In this document: one piece after another, positions 1 through 10,262 of the stretch
Layout of the letters: every line of letters begins with the position of its first letter
Numbering within the stretch: position 1 is the stretch's first letter
Assembly (NCBI RefSeq): GCF_014805685.1
Contig: NC_060901.1
Span: 23,133,905-23,197,904 of the forward strand
Length of the DNA stretch: 64,000 nucleotides
DNA from: Silurus meridionalis
Taxonomy: Eukaryota > Chordata > Actinopteri > Siluriformes > Siluridae
Reading direction: 5' to 3'
Notes under the pieces: generated by a model
The model's database searches: none
Seen by the model: only the letters and a program-made list of their open reading frames with translations
Told to the model about the DNA's origin: nothing
Made by a program: the position numbers and the translations under genes

Positions 1-69
1 CCTGCTGTGTTTTATTGTCCTAAACACTAAAACATCTTGTTAGTAGGATATCTTCCGGTTCAATCTCAC

Positions 70-91
70 GTGTGTGTGTGTGTGTGTGTGT
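70..91. repeat. (GT)n microsatellite at a SENP6 splice acceptor
   Basis: About 11 GT units end 8 bases before the acceptor AG of the next exon, so the repeat occupies the place of the usual polypyrimidine tract. Confidence 0.9.
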
Positions 92-99
92 TGGGCTAG

Positions 100-250
100 A
101 TATCTGGAGGTCGAGTGGGAAGTGAAGAAGGGCACCCGAAGGAGTTTCGGGAAGGACTTGATGAAGGGCTCGAGCCCGCGAGTGCCCCAGCAGGACAACT
201 TCAGCGATTGCGGCGTCTACGTGCTGCAATACGTCGAGAGCTTCTTCGAG
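100..250 (+). CDS. senp6: SENP6 penultimate coding exon (SUMO protease catalytic core)
   Basis: This exon encodes part of the C48-family cysteine protease domain of sentrin/SUMO-specific protease 6, a mainly nuclear enzyme that trims poly-SUMO2/3 chains. It starts after a TAG acceptor at 97-99 in phase 1 and ends at GAG before a GT donor at 251. The translation begins [11 protein letters not shown] and ends [11 protein letters not shown], closely matching vertebrate SENP6. The catalytic cysteine is TGC at 209-211 in the motif FSDCGVY. A glutamine pair lies six to seven residues before it (188-193), fitting the oxyanion-hole glutamine of this family. The catalytic His and Asp would be in upstream exons outside the window. 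The donor (gttcgg) is weak but GT. SENP7 is the nearest alternative; the C-terminal tail in the next exon and the myo6 neighbour favour SENP6. Confidence 0.92.
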
Positions 251-898
251 GTTCGGCTAGAAAGTCACCTGGGACAATAATCAGCATTATATTCTGTAGA
301 TAGTTATATGAACGAGCGTAATTTTTGATAACGGTTGCAGGTTGGTGATTTCATTTGCATGCTTATGACACACAAAATGTAGACGAAGGGGAGAAAAAAC
401 AAATGAACCTAATGCTCCATGTGAAATACCATTGAACTTTTATTGCAAAAAAAAAGTCATGAAAATGTGCTAAATGTAACAAATATAAAAATTGAGGAAA
501 ATGATGCGTTGAAACTGAAACAAAAAGTAACGCTCCAAATAAATAAAAACGGTTGCATCCAAAATGAATAAGAGAAAAAAAAAAAAAGGAAGATACTTCA
601 GTGATTCACCTCTAGAGGCCGCTTTTGTACTGTATAACACAACCCGGAAAAACTATCTGTATGGATTGTTGACAATAGTGCCAGCAAACTATCGGTACCG
701 ATTAATTGGCAAAACTGATGAATCGGTCGACCTTGATATAGAAATATATAGTCGAAGAGATATAAAAATGGGACATTTCTTAAGATTATTGTGATTATTT
801 GTAAATATTGTCGTTAGGTGGTACAGAGCACTGTTTGATGTAAATGAATGCCAATTCTGATGTTACTGATGTGTATTTAGACAAGGCAGAAAAACATT

Positions 899-935
<37 letters not shown>

Positions 936-954
936 TCTCTCTCTCTCCCCAAAG
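251..954 (+). other. senp6: SENP6 last intron
   Basis: A 704-bp intron with GT-AG ends. It is AT-rich and has no recognisable gene. A (CT)n tract at about 905-947 forms the polypyrimidine tract of the next exon, whose acceptor is AAG at 952-954. Confidence 0.85.
905..947. repeat. (CT)n microsatellite serving as polypyrimidine tract
   Basis: An almost pure CT dinucleotide run ends 7 bases before the SENP6 last-exon acceptor AG. Its length may vary between alleles and affect acceptor strength. Confidence 0.9.
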
Positions 955-1185
955 AACCCAGTGCCAAGCTTCCATCTCCCAATGAACTTAAAGGACTGGT
1001 TCCCCCAGCAGCGTATGAAGACCAAACGTGAGGAGATCAAGGAGCTCATTCTGAAAATCCAGTCGCAACAACAGCTGGACCGGGAGAACTCTGGGCAGGA
1101 CCTGGACGTCGGTGAGGTCTACGAGGACCTGGACATCGGAGACGCCTTAGAGTCGTCTGACCTCATCCCACCAATCAGTTCATGA
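955..1185 (+). CDS. senp6: SENP6 last coding exon with stop codon
   Basis: Phase-0 exon continuing from FFE with [12 protein letters not shown] and then [18 protein letters not shown], the conserved C-terminal end of the SENP6 protease fold. It is followed by a poorly conserved acidic tail rich in Asp and Glu (roughly the last 40 residues), and TGA at 1183-1185. The exon adds 76 residues. The tail has diverged from mammals, as expected for a disordered C-terminus. No frameshift or internal stop is seen, so this end of the gene looks functional. Confidence 0.92.
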   Translation, partial: NPVPSFHLPMNLKDWFPQQRMKTKREEIKELILKIQSQQQLDRENSGQDLDVGEVYEDLDIGDALESSDLIPPISS

Positions 1186-1955
1186 ACTCCAGCCCCATGC
1201 TGCTATGGCTTTTAACAAAAAAAAAAAAAAGGGTCCTGTTGGCTCCACCTTCGCTCAACTCATGGCCCTGACGGCTAGTCGGGGGCCACTTCGCGATCGC
1301 ACGCTGCTGGACGACTTCGCCATTACAACAACTGTTTCCGTTTTTTTGTTTTTTTCCGTTTGTTTGTTTTTGTTTCCCCCTTCCTTTGTTAACTAAAGAG
1401 CAAGAAGACTTCATTTGTATTAAAGAAATCCTGTATATATGCTGAACAGTTTATTTTTATTTTCTTTCGTTTGTTCGTTCGTTCGTTTGTTTCGTTTTCC
1501 TCCGACTTGTGACTCTCACGATCTCGTCTCTCACTCTTGCACTGAGTTAAGTATTCGTTCGTCAGGAACAGCCCCGACCGGTATCTGTTACGTCCCTTTC
1601 GCCTTCTGTCTGTTATCCAACTCGTGTTTTTCACCTCGGAATATTTCTCCTCTGTAGGCTGAATATCCACAAAAACAAACAAATCGCTTCTTTCATGGCG
1701 TAACACGGTCGTTAATCAGCGCCTGTCAGAGCTTTATACGGCGTTACCACGTGTAAGTGGACCTCATTTTCACTATTAAAACTATTCGAGATGCAAGAGT
1801 CCACATCTGCCTTAGTTCGTAAACATATTATATTCGTTTGAACCCCCAGGATCATGAGTGCTCTTTTTTTTTTTTTTCTCTCTTTTTTTTTCTATTTTTT
1901 CCAGGTCTGCAATAAAACTAATATAATTCCATAATAAAGTGAGCAAAAGCGATGG
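1186..1955 (+). other. senp6: SENP6 3' untranslated region
   Basis: Non-coding sequence after the SENP6 stop, with A- and T-homopolymer runs and a pyrimidine-rich stretch at 1325-1385. It reaches two AATAAA signals near 1911 and 1933. The end point is inferred from those signals. Confidence 0.6.
1911..1938 (+). promoter_or_regulatory. senp6: Two polyadenylation signals (AATAAA)
   Basis: AATAAA occurs at 1911-1916 and 1933-1938, 22 bases apart, about 730 bases after the SENP6 stop. They follow T-rich DNA and are the first canonical tandem pair downstream, so they probably set the SENP6 cleavage site. Confidence 0.55.
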
Positions 1956-2066
1956 TAATTGACGCCCGGGGCGCATATGTTCATTTTATTTCCCTGTAAA
2001 TGCTTCACACTGGATCCTGATTCCTCGTACATCTGTATTCGCGTCAATACTTGTGTCCATATGTGG

Positions 2067-2112
<46 letters not shown>
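2067..2112. repeat. (ATT)n microsatellite
   Basis: About 15 uninterrupted ATT units. Confidence 0.95.
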
Positions 2113-2113
<1 letters not shown>

Positions 2114-2582
2114 ATGACTTGGTATTCAATTAACTACTTGCTGTGGGCCCAGTAACCAAATCGTTCTGCGTTCATTTTACAGCTGCCCTGCAGGGGGCGC
2201 TATTATTTTAAGAGAAACGTCTCGGCGAAAACAATCTACCATTCTTTGTCCGAATGAGCGCCTTCCTCCATAATGAAACGGATAGGAATTTTATGTTCCA
2301 GGTTGACTCCGCCCCTTCTAAATTTATGTCAAATTATATGCAGTTTCTCACTGAGATCTTCAGGTAACACTTCCACTGGTAGAAGACCAACAGAGGGTAT
2401 ATCGTTTGGAAGAAAAAGTGTCCACTTCCCTTGACTTGCAAGTTGTCCAGTGTGCAGATTACACGGGGGAAACTAATGCAGATCTGCTTGACGTAGGTTG
2501 GAGTGGAAGATCTCTAGCTATAGACTGACCCTCAGCCCTATTGCACACGTTTGAGATGAACGACACCATTTTTGGCATTCGG

Positions 2583-2690
2583 CTGGCGACCTGGCCCGTC
2601 AGTGGCAGCTTGGTGGTGGTGGGATTTGAACTTGTGATCTTCTGATCTAAAGTCCAATGTAAAGACTTTTCTAACACCCCTTTGTTGTCT
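2583..2690 (-). repeat. tRNA-derived SINE fragment
   Basis: Carries the signature GTGGCAGCTTGGTGG followed by GGGATTTGAAC, which read on the minus strand is a tRNA-like B box (GTTCAAATCCC). The same signature recurs at about 7105, 7985, 37080, 38140 and 42170. Truncated. Confidence 0.6.
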
Positions 2691-2818
2691 GAATGAGCAC
2701 AAATCTCCACAAAATCTAGTGGAGCATCTTCCCAGAAGAAGGTTATTTAACAGCAAGTGTGGAATAAGATGTTCAGAAAGCACACAATGTTATGCTCATG
2801 CTTGGCCATTTAGTATAC
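2690..2818 (+). mobile_element. Tc1-like transposon remnant (3' part)
   Basis: Matches the window's recurrent Tc1-like family: the GAATGAGCACAAATC...TCTAGTGGAGCATCTTCCC segment that encodes the transposase C-terminus in complete elements of this type. It ends where a mariner inverted repeat begins (about 2814). Confidence 0.6.
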
Positions 2819-3235
2819 GAGGTGGTATCAAATAATATCGAGACTAGCTCTTTTTAAAAGTAAGTACATTATCTATGTTTACACTCCATCACCTTCAAAA
2901 CAGCACAGCAAAACAGCGCTCCTAGCGTTCCTGCCACCTCTGGAGCGTGTCCCGCACCTTCAAGCACCTTCATCTTTGGGAAGAGGGCGAAGTCTGCAGG
3001 AGCCAAATCTGGTGAGTAGGGTAGGTGCGGAAGTGAGATCATGTGGATTGTTCTCCGACGATCGTTATGCACGAGTTGCTGAATAGTTTCGAGATTGTCA
3101 GGGGTTGAGGTTGTCGAAGGTCTTCCTGATCTCCAGTGAGGTTCACGACTCGTTGCAGAGTTGCCGCATGTGGTGTCAAAAGTCTCTGTGACAGATTTGG
3201 CCAGTTTTATGCAGAATTTCACATTTTAACTTTTG
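2814..3235 (-). mobile_element. Mariner transposon remnant, internally deleted
   Basis: The left edge GAGGTGGTATCAAATAATA is a mariner terminal inverted repeat, also seen at 44011. The minus strand (3222 to 2869) reads a broken transposase: an N-terminal helix-turn-helix part (RSGRPSTTSTPDNLETIQ, HNDRRRTI) runs straight into the catalytic-domain motif PYSPDLAPADFALFPKMK. Most of the catalytic domain between them is missing, so it cannot encode an active enzyme. The right terminal repeat is not visible. Confidence 0.8.
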
Positions 3236-3904
3236 TCCCTGATGAAATTGCAGACGTGGTAACCGCCGACTCGTAAATGGACTTAAGTGAAGTACGGATA
3301 CACTGGGTGGCGTTGCCATTGACTTCTTCAGACAATCTTAAATTGTGCCTTTATAAAACTATCTAAAGATGAGATTATTCTAAAACCAATATTGAGGCGG
3401 AAATGTTCGAAGTGTCGCATGTAACGTAGATTTAAAAAAATCAGGCCACCGGACTTTTCTCTCAGGATGAAAAAGGATGCTTGTGATGTGCGCCGCTTAC
3501 AAGCTGAATAATGGACCGTGTGTACAGTGTAAACATTTTAAAAGCTTTAACCGGATCGATGGGATCCATAAACCCGCAGCTGAATGTCAAGTACCCTCGT
3601 TTTTACGTCCTCGCTCGTCAGGGTTTCCGTCAGATGTTAACAAACGCTGTTTGTGCAGCTTGATGACCGGCTAAAAGCCATATTGACTCAACTGTTGTAG
3701 CAGCGGACAAACAATGAAACTCTCTCCTGTCTGTTTTCTTTTGTTCAGAAATGATTATAGAGGGAAGTTGTCTTGTAGCACGGGAACTTAGATTTTACCT
3801 GACAGGTGGTTGGTGAGTAAATGTAACTTCCTGGCTTACAAGTGGAGTTGGGATTCACTAGAAAGATATAAAGCTTGGCCTGATTTAGCTGGGATGTGAA
3901 AATT

Positions 3905-4172
3905 CACTAGAGAAACATCCCATTCCATAATTTAGTCCCCATTTACTCTTAAAACAACCTCCATTCTTCTGGGAAGATGTTCTAGATTTTAAGGAGATTT
4001 GTGCTCATTCAGCAACATGGGGCGTAAAGTCAGGTACTGATGGTGAGGTGAAGAGGACCGAGGTGCCGTTCCAAGAGTTGTGTGCCTCTGATTTTGTCGT
4101 GACATTTTGATGAAGAACCACATATGGCTGGAAAAGTCAGGTGATCCGATACTTTTGTCTATATAGTGTAGG
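3905..4172 (-). mobile_element. Tc1-like non-autonomous element
   Basis: Read on the + strand it is the reverse complement of the family, ending in CATATGGCTGGAAAAGTCAG and CTATATAGTGTA, a Tc1/mariner-type terminal repeat with a terminal TA. The minus strand keeps degraded transposase C-terminal coding sequence (LNEHKSP). Confidence 0.7.
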
Positions 4173-4489
4173 GTGTAGCCTCCTATCTGGGGGTTTTCTT
4201 GGACCAACTGCCAAACAAAGTAGAAACAAAACTACTCACCAGTGCATTACTTCTTATTAATAATGTATGGAGTTGTTCATTTGGCCGCTCCTGATTGTCT
4301 CTGATAGGTCAAGTTTTTCTTTTCTCCAGGCTAATTATGGCCTCTTCTACATACCAAAATGAGAACTTCCCAATCGGTAACAGGTACATTTTTTGATCAG
4401 CTTCAGGTTTGAAGACTATCTTCTCGAGATCGCTTGTTCCAACTCCTTCCATAGATGTTTGACAGGATTTAGACCAGGGTGTTTTTAGT

Positions 4490-4680
4490 TTTTTTTTTTT
4501 ATAATATCAGGTACTGATGTAGGTGAGGTGAGGAGGACTGGGGTTCCATTCCAACTGATCCAAAGGTTTAATATTATTTGGATCTCTATAGCAGGAAATC
4601 TTTCACTCCAACTCATGTAAAGTATATCTTCATGGAGCTTGGATATATTTTCCTAGATGTCCAGCATCTTTGTGCTTTCT
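4490..4680 (-). mobile_element. Tc1-like element fragment
   Basis: Contains the family segments CAGGTACTGATGTAGGTGAG and CTCTATAGCAGGAAATCTTTC. Neither end is intact. Confidence 0.5.
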
Positions 4681-4896
4681 AGACATTTTTGGGAGCTTTG
4701 AGGTGCTTTTTGGTGTTATGAATCTTTTGGAGGATCCATGAGTCCCACTGTCTCACCTGGCAGTACATTTTTGAAAATCCATGTCCAAACATGTTCTGGA
4801 TGAAATGAGGACACACCTGGTCATTAATAGTGTCCAGGTACTTTTGAGCCTGTGAATATAGAGGCACTAATGAAAAAATTACCTTAACCTGAAAGC

Positions 4897-4923
4897 CTGT
4901 GTGTGTGTGTGTGTGTGTGTGTG
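4897..4923. repeat. (GT)n microsatellite
   Basis: About 13 GT units, 30 to 90 bases upstream of the CCAAT and CRE motifs of the candidate promoter. Confidence 0.9.
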
Positions 4924-4949
4924 TAAGGATCTCAGTAAAAGAGTCCAAA

Positions 4950-5418
4950 CTCCAACCAATGCACCTGCTGAGACAAGCCTGGGCCTTTAATGACGTCACA
5001 ACCACCAGGAAGCCCTCTGATTGGCCGACTGAAGTCCCTAACATCCGCCTCCGTTCGCCTTGCTTTAACGTGTTGCCAGATTGGCAATTTTGAAGCGCGC
5101 GTTTTATTTTTCGCTGCCTACTAATTTGTTTACTACAATAAACATGCTTGAAAAAGAAGGTTATTAATAAAGACAAGGGATTCGGCTTTGGGTGGAGATA
5201 GTAGGATTGTTGCTGTGATAAAAACGACGTGCGAGCCTATATTTAATTTCGCATGATCTGGCAACCCGTAGACGGGGGTTTATTGTGGGAGTCGGACGGA
5301 GGCTGGTGGAAAGACAGAACGATATCCGCGGGTCGGGACATCTGTGTGCGCACTTGAAGTTGAATGTGATTTGAGACACAGCCATTAAGGGAGTCCTACC
5401 GGCTCACAGAGGAACAAG
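4950..5418 (+). promoter_or_regulatory. myo6: Candidate myo6 promoter and untranslated exon 1
   Basis: Seen: a full CRE (TGACGTCA, 4991-4998); CCAAT at 4956-4960 and inverted CCAAT (ATTGG) at 5020-5024 and 5080-5084; a stretch from about 5045 to 5400 much richer in CpG than its surroundings (CCGCGGGTCGGG, GCGCGCG); a TATA-like TATATTTAA near 5239; and a consensus splice donor CAAG|GTGAGT with GT at 5419. No further coding exon precedes the myo6 ATG exon at 18885, whose own acceptor shows that at least one untranslated exon lies upstream. Mammalian MYO6 also has an untranslated first exon. Inference: transcription starts here and exon 1 ends at 5418, giving a 13.5-kb first intron. The exact start site cannot be placed, and other upstream exons are possible. 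Confidence 0.5.
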
Positions 5419-7104
5419 GTGAGTCCATATTGATTGATTGATCTTTTCCACCCAAATCTGGACGTGTCTCTGCTGGTAGGATATTGTCCATCTCACGATT
5501 AGACCATGTGATCAGATCACTTCCTGCACACGCAGCTTTGATCAGCTGATGTTTTCTAAACAAGAGTCTTCTAACACAATCACACAACCAGTGGCATGCA
5601 GGTGTTTTGTAAACACTCTTCAAGACGTGTGTGATGAGGACAAGATTGTCCCCAACATAGACTCAACATGGGCTTCACACCTGCTCAGGTGACAGATGAT
5701 CCTTAGGAGGACACCTGCCATAACCTAGGTCCATTAATCCCAGGTGAGATGTCACATACCTTCTCGTACCTGTTCTTGTAACATAGTAGGAGATTAATTG
5801 CAGTGTGAGATGAAAGCAGGACGGTAAGGACATTGAGAAGAAACATGATGGTTGGTGATAGTGTATATCTACACACCAGCAGATCCAGGAAAATCAATCC
5901 ATTGGTCTCTAAAATGTCTTGCATTTGCATTCAGTTTAGATGGATTCACCATGATCCAGGATCTACCTAAAAAATGGTTCTTGGTTTGAAGAACACCTGG
6001 TTACAAGGTCAGGCCATGGATTCTAAGTTGGGTAGGAACCTTAAAGACCGACTTTTTGGCTCGATGTAGACATTACTATCAGTCTTGGATGGTCTCCAAA
6101 CCATATCTTCTCGAGTACGTTGGCTGTCTTTCTCATTTCCTACAAAAGTCAAGGAAGAAGTGATGATTAACTTGTGCACTCTTAGTGATGTGATTCGTTC
6201 CAAGGGTTAACTTCTGCCCTGGATGTCCACGTGCCTGTTCTTTTTTATGGTGCATTCACTTTCAGCAAAGGTCATTAGGACAGAATTGTACTTCCTGTGT
6301 CTCCGGCTTATTAATTAACCTTCAGAGGAGCGAAGGCAGCTGGAGGACCTGCATCAGTCACAGATAAAGGTCTGGTGGTCTTGTGGTGTGTCCAGTATGA
6401 GTAGCTGATGTTAAAAAAAATGTAATTCTGAGGTACGCTTGTTGGTGAAGTTTGGTTTCTGGTTCAGGACTATGGTCCAATTCATATGTGGTTGCCATGT
6501 TGGATCCAGGAATAGTGTCTGAGTCAGTGCTTTGCCTGAGAGAGTACCGGGTGTGTCGCTTTAGCATGTCTGAGCGCCACGACACACCTCAAGAACTGGC
6601 GTCCTCATGGTTTCGTGACTCACCTGCTTCTTTTGGTGTAAAAGTAAGCCTCGCACTCCCAAGCTCATTATTATTATTCTCACTTTGGACAAACATGGAC
6701 GCCGCATTGCCACGGAGGTTCGAAGACCACAAGACCTGAGGTCTTTTTCTCACTATATGATGAGGATTAAAGACAAAAGCTTTAATTTATTTACATTTTT
6801 TATACATATTTACGACATTATTTAATATAAAATATAAAGTTTCCTGGTTAAAGCTCTTCTCCAGAATCCATTGGGTGATTTTTGCTCATTCTGGCAACTC
6901 TTCAGAACGTCGCATACGGCGGCGAGAACTGGGTCGTCATGTAGAAATGATCAGCAGCAACTCCAAAGGATGTTTTATTAGCATTAGCATTAGGAGTAGC
7001 ATTAGCATTAGCGAAGTCATTCCCGTTTTGTTTTGTTTAGTTTGACAGCAATGTTTTTTCTCTCTCAGAATATCAGTTCAATTGAGAAGAACTGAGAAGT
7101 GGGT

Positions 7105-7200
7105 GAGGGTTTAAGGGTCTTGCTTAAGGGGTCCACCAGTGGCACCGTGGTGGTGCTGGGATTTTACCTCGCGACCTGCCGATCAGTTGTCCATTACTTC
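7105..7200 (-). repeat. tRNA-derived SINE fragment
   Basis: Contains GGGTCTTGCTTAAGG, the GGTGGTGCTGGGATTTTACC segment and a degraded tRNA-like part on the minus strand; same family as 7980 and 37080. Confidence 0.55.
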
Positions 7201-7979
7201 TCATAATTTTTATATTAAATATATCATTAATTCTTTGTTCCAGGCCACCATTAGATCTCCATGTCTCCAGGTCTCCAAAACGACCGCTAATTTGACTAGC
7301 AGATTTCATTGATACGTAGGTGTGAGGTGTGAGGTTTCTGACTGCCACAGGAGCCCTGAGATCTCGACTTTTGGACTTGGCTTGACCTAGTTCCCCTTCA
7401 GCAATCCTTCAAAGTCTCAACAGTTCCAGACTTATTAGTCTTGACATGATGACAATAAGTGTGTGGAGTGTGTGTCTGTGCTATAGCGGAAGATACCTGT
7501 CTCAGATCCTTGACGGTCAATAGTATCAGATCAGATTTGGCTGGACCTGTTTGTAGCCATCTGAGTAGGGTGGAGCTCTGACCACATCCAAATGAGCCCA
7601 GCTTCTAGTGCATATTCACTATAGCAACCTGCCTTAGGTCACTGACTATGAAGTCAATGACCGTGACTTGTCTTCAGCCTCTTTTGTAGACCAGGTGTCT
7701 GTAGCACAGCATGGAAGTCCATAGTATTCAAAGAAAATGAAAAGCAAGGTGAAGGAAAAGACCCTGGGGTTCCACCTGCAATAATATATACCAAGGGCTT
7801 CTTTTTTTGCTTTGTTAGGAATTCTAGGGAAAAACACTAATAATGGGAATTTCATTCAACCTAATGTTGAAGTTTTGCGAAACAGGGAATCCCGGATATC
7901 TCGCTGATGTTGCTGACGTTTGCCTCACAAGAGCTGCTTTACGGTTTACGCCATTTTGCAAACTTCCATTTATCTCATA

Positions 7980-8075
7980 TCAGTTGAGGCCCAGAAGTGG
8001 CAGCTTGATGGTGCTGGGTTTTGAACTGGCAACCCGCTAAGCAGAAGACCTTAACCACCAAACTACCACTTTAAA
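7980..8075 (-). repeat. tRNA-derived SINE fragment
   Basis: GTGGCAGCTTGATGGTGCTG, a degraded B box and CCTTAACCACCAAACTACCA. On the minus strand the last segment reads as the tRNA A-box side (GGTTAAGG), so head and B box are both recognisable. Confidence 0.65.
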
Positions 8076-8599
8076 CATGCTTTATAAACTAGAAACATCT
8101 AAAATATTCCTGTATAGAAATAATAGTGTGAGAGCAAAGTTATAATTATGTGAATCTGCGATTTTTCTCCTTTTTTTTTTTCAGAGCGATTTTTTTTCCG
8201 AGCTGCTGTCGACAGTCAACATCTGATCATCAACCCAGAATTCGAAATTATTAAGGTTTAATTGTTGCCGTTCCACAACCAACGATGGTACTTTATCATT
8301 TTAATTTTGAAAATAAATTTGTCATTTTTTTTCAAATAGCGAATCAGGTAGAACAACATTTGTCCCTTCTGGAGCAATTTACGTGGTCACATGACTTCCT
8401 CATTCGAGATTCGAGATTTTTTTTATTAACGTGGTTATACACAGAATAAAACTTGTTGTAATAGAACATTTTACACAAAATAAAGTGGACTATAAAAATA
8501 AATATATTTATTACATATTATATTAATTATAGAGAGTTTTATGGAGTTTTGCAGGTTTAAGACCTTGACCCAGTGTTGACCAATTAGTGAAAGCTAAGC

Positions 8600-9032
8600 T
8601 TAGTGCTTTTTTGAGCATCTTATTCCATATTTAAATCAATGTGCTCCACTCGTCTGTTAAGATGTTCCACTAGTTTTTCCAGCCACGAGTGCCTTAGTCA
8701 TATGAGGTACCGATGTAGGTGAGGGGAGGATCCCTGATGTGCCGTTTCACATTTATACCAAAGGGGGTTCAATGGGGTTGAGATTGGCTCTCTATAGCGG
8801 GAGAACTTCCACTCCAACCCATATGAATTATATCTTAATGGAGTTGGCTTTGTGCACTGGAGGTTGTCATGCTGGAACAGGATTTTTGTCTCCTAGTTCA
8901 AGTGAAGGGAAAATTTCCTGCCACCGCATCCAAAGACATTCAGTGGTGTGCCTTCAGCTTTGTGGTAAGAGTTTGGAGAAGAAGCACATATAGTTGGAAA
9001 AGTCAGGTGTCCCAATACTTTTGCAGATTAAA
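8600..9032 (-). mobile_element. Tc1-like non-autonomous element, longer copy
   Basis: One of the longest copies of the family. On the + strand it runs from TTTTTGAGCATCTTATTCC through GTACCGATGTAGGTGAG and CATGCTGGAACAGG to TTGGAAAAGTCAGGTGTCCC and CAATACTTTTG, ending near a TA. No open transposase frame remains. Confidence 0.7.
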
Positions 9033-9603
9033 TGTACTTTAAAAAAAAAAAGTTATATAGATCTGGCCAGTTGAGAAGGTGTTGAATTTTTTCAGCAAGA
9101 CCAGTCTTATGATTGCTTCTCATCCTAGATCAAAAGAAGATCAAAGGAAAAACACTATCTGCCCTCTTCTACATACAAAAGCCCACAGATGCATCTGATT
9201 GGCCAGTGTAGCTCAGCTCTCTTTTTTGATGACTCTGGCATTATTGGGATCTGCGGTATTAATTTTGCAATATATTTGGTAAACATCAGTCCTTCATTTC
9301 CTGTTGTAATTCATATGATACCAGGAAGTAACATGCTTTTTTTGGATGTTCTACCACACTAAACACTGATGAAACTATAAAAATAATCACTGGAGTCATT
9401 GGTGTTATTGATGTTATGTTCATATTTGATGGAAATTTATTTTTGTTTATTTTAAAGCTTGTCAGTAGATGACGAGCTCGAGAACTAAGTGCCCACCCAG
9501 TGCTTTAGTCATAATGTTTATTTTTTTTATTAGTCATGTTTTCGCAGGTTCTCCCACTGCTTCTTTTCTGTGTTGACCTGCCAACTTGGACTTCAAAAGC
9601 AGT

Positions 9604-10262
9604 CCTGGAGTTCTGGGGAGTCATGGGGTGGCAATGAGGTGATCTGGGGAGATCAGGGGAGTATTGTGGAGGTCATGGGGAGTTCTTAAGTTTTGGGCAG
9701 GTTATGATATGTTTCTGGGAGAGCATAGGGACTTTTGAGGAGGACATGGGGAGTTCTGAGGAGGACATGGGGACTTTTGGGGAATTTGTGGGAGTACTGG
9801 GGAGGTGATGAGTTTTTGGGAAGATCAGGGGAGTATTGTGGAGGTCATAGCGAGTTATGGGGAGTTTTTGCGTTTGAGGGAGGTCATGGGGTGTACCTGG
9901 GCGAGCATAAGGAGTTCTGTGGGGGTCATGGCGATTTTCTGTGGAAGTCATAGGTGGTTCATAGGGAGTATTGGAGAGGTTTTGTGGAGGTCATGAGGAG
10001 GCCATGGAGAGTTCTGCGATGGACATTGGTAGTTTTGGGAGTTCTGGGGAGGTCATAAAGAATTTTGGGGTGAACATGAGTATTATTGTTGGTCATATAG
10101 AGTTCTGGGGCGGTAATGGGGTGTTCCCAGGTGGTCATAAGTAGTTCTGTGGGGGTCATGTGGAGTTTTGGAGAGTTTTATGGAGATTATGGGGAGGCCA
10201 CAGGGAGTTCTGAGGAGATCATGGGGAGTTTTTGGGAGCTCATAGGAGTTCTGGGGAGTTGT
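9604..10262. repeat. G-rich degenerate minisatellite
   Basis: About 660 bp of variants of GGGGAGTTCTGGGGAGGTCA. Nearly every unit has a GGGG run on the + strand, so G-quadruplexes are possible. A longer period is visible: a 26-base segment starting GATCAGGGGAGTATTGTGG occurs at 9651 and again at about 9825. Stop-poor frames on both strands are a by-product of the repeat and are not genes. Confidence 0.85.

Larger units (their letters stand above)
1956..4949. other. SENP6-myo6 intergenic region
   Basis: No intact gene. It contains an ATT microsatellite, a SINE remnant, three Tc1-like remnants and one mariner remnant (listed separately). The rest (about 2115-2580, 3240-3900 and 4175-4490) shows nothing recognisable. 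Confidence 0.7.

Noticed and set aside
6452..6739. 95-codon open frame in intron 1
   Set aside because: No recognisable domain, no splice context and no codon bias that I can see; length is within chance.
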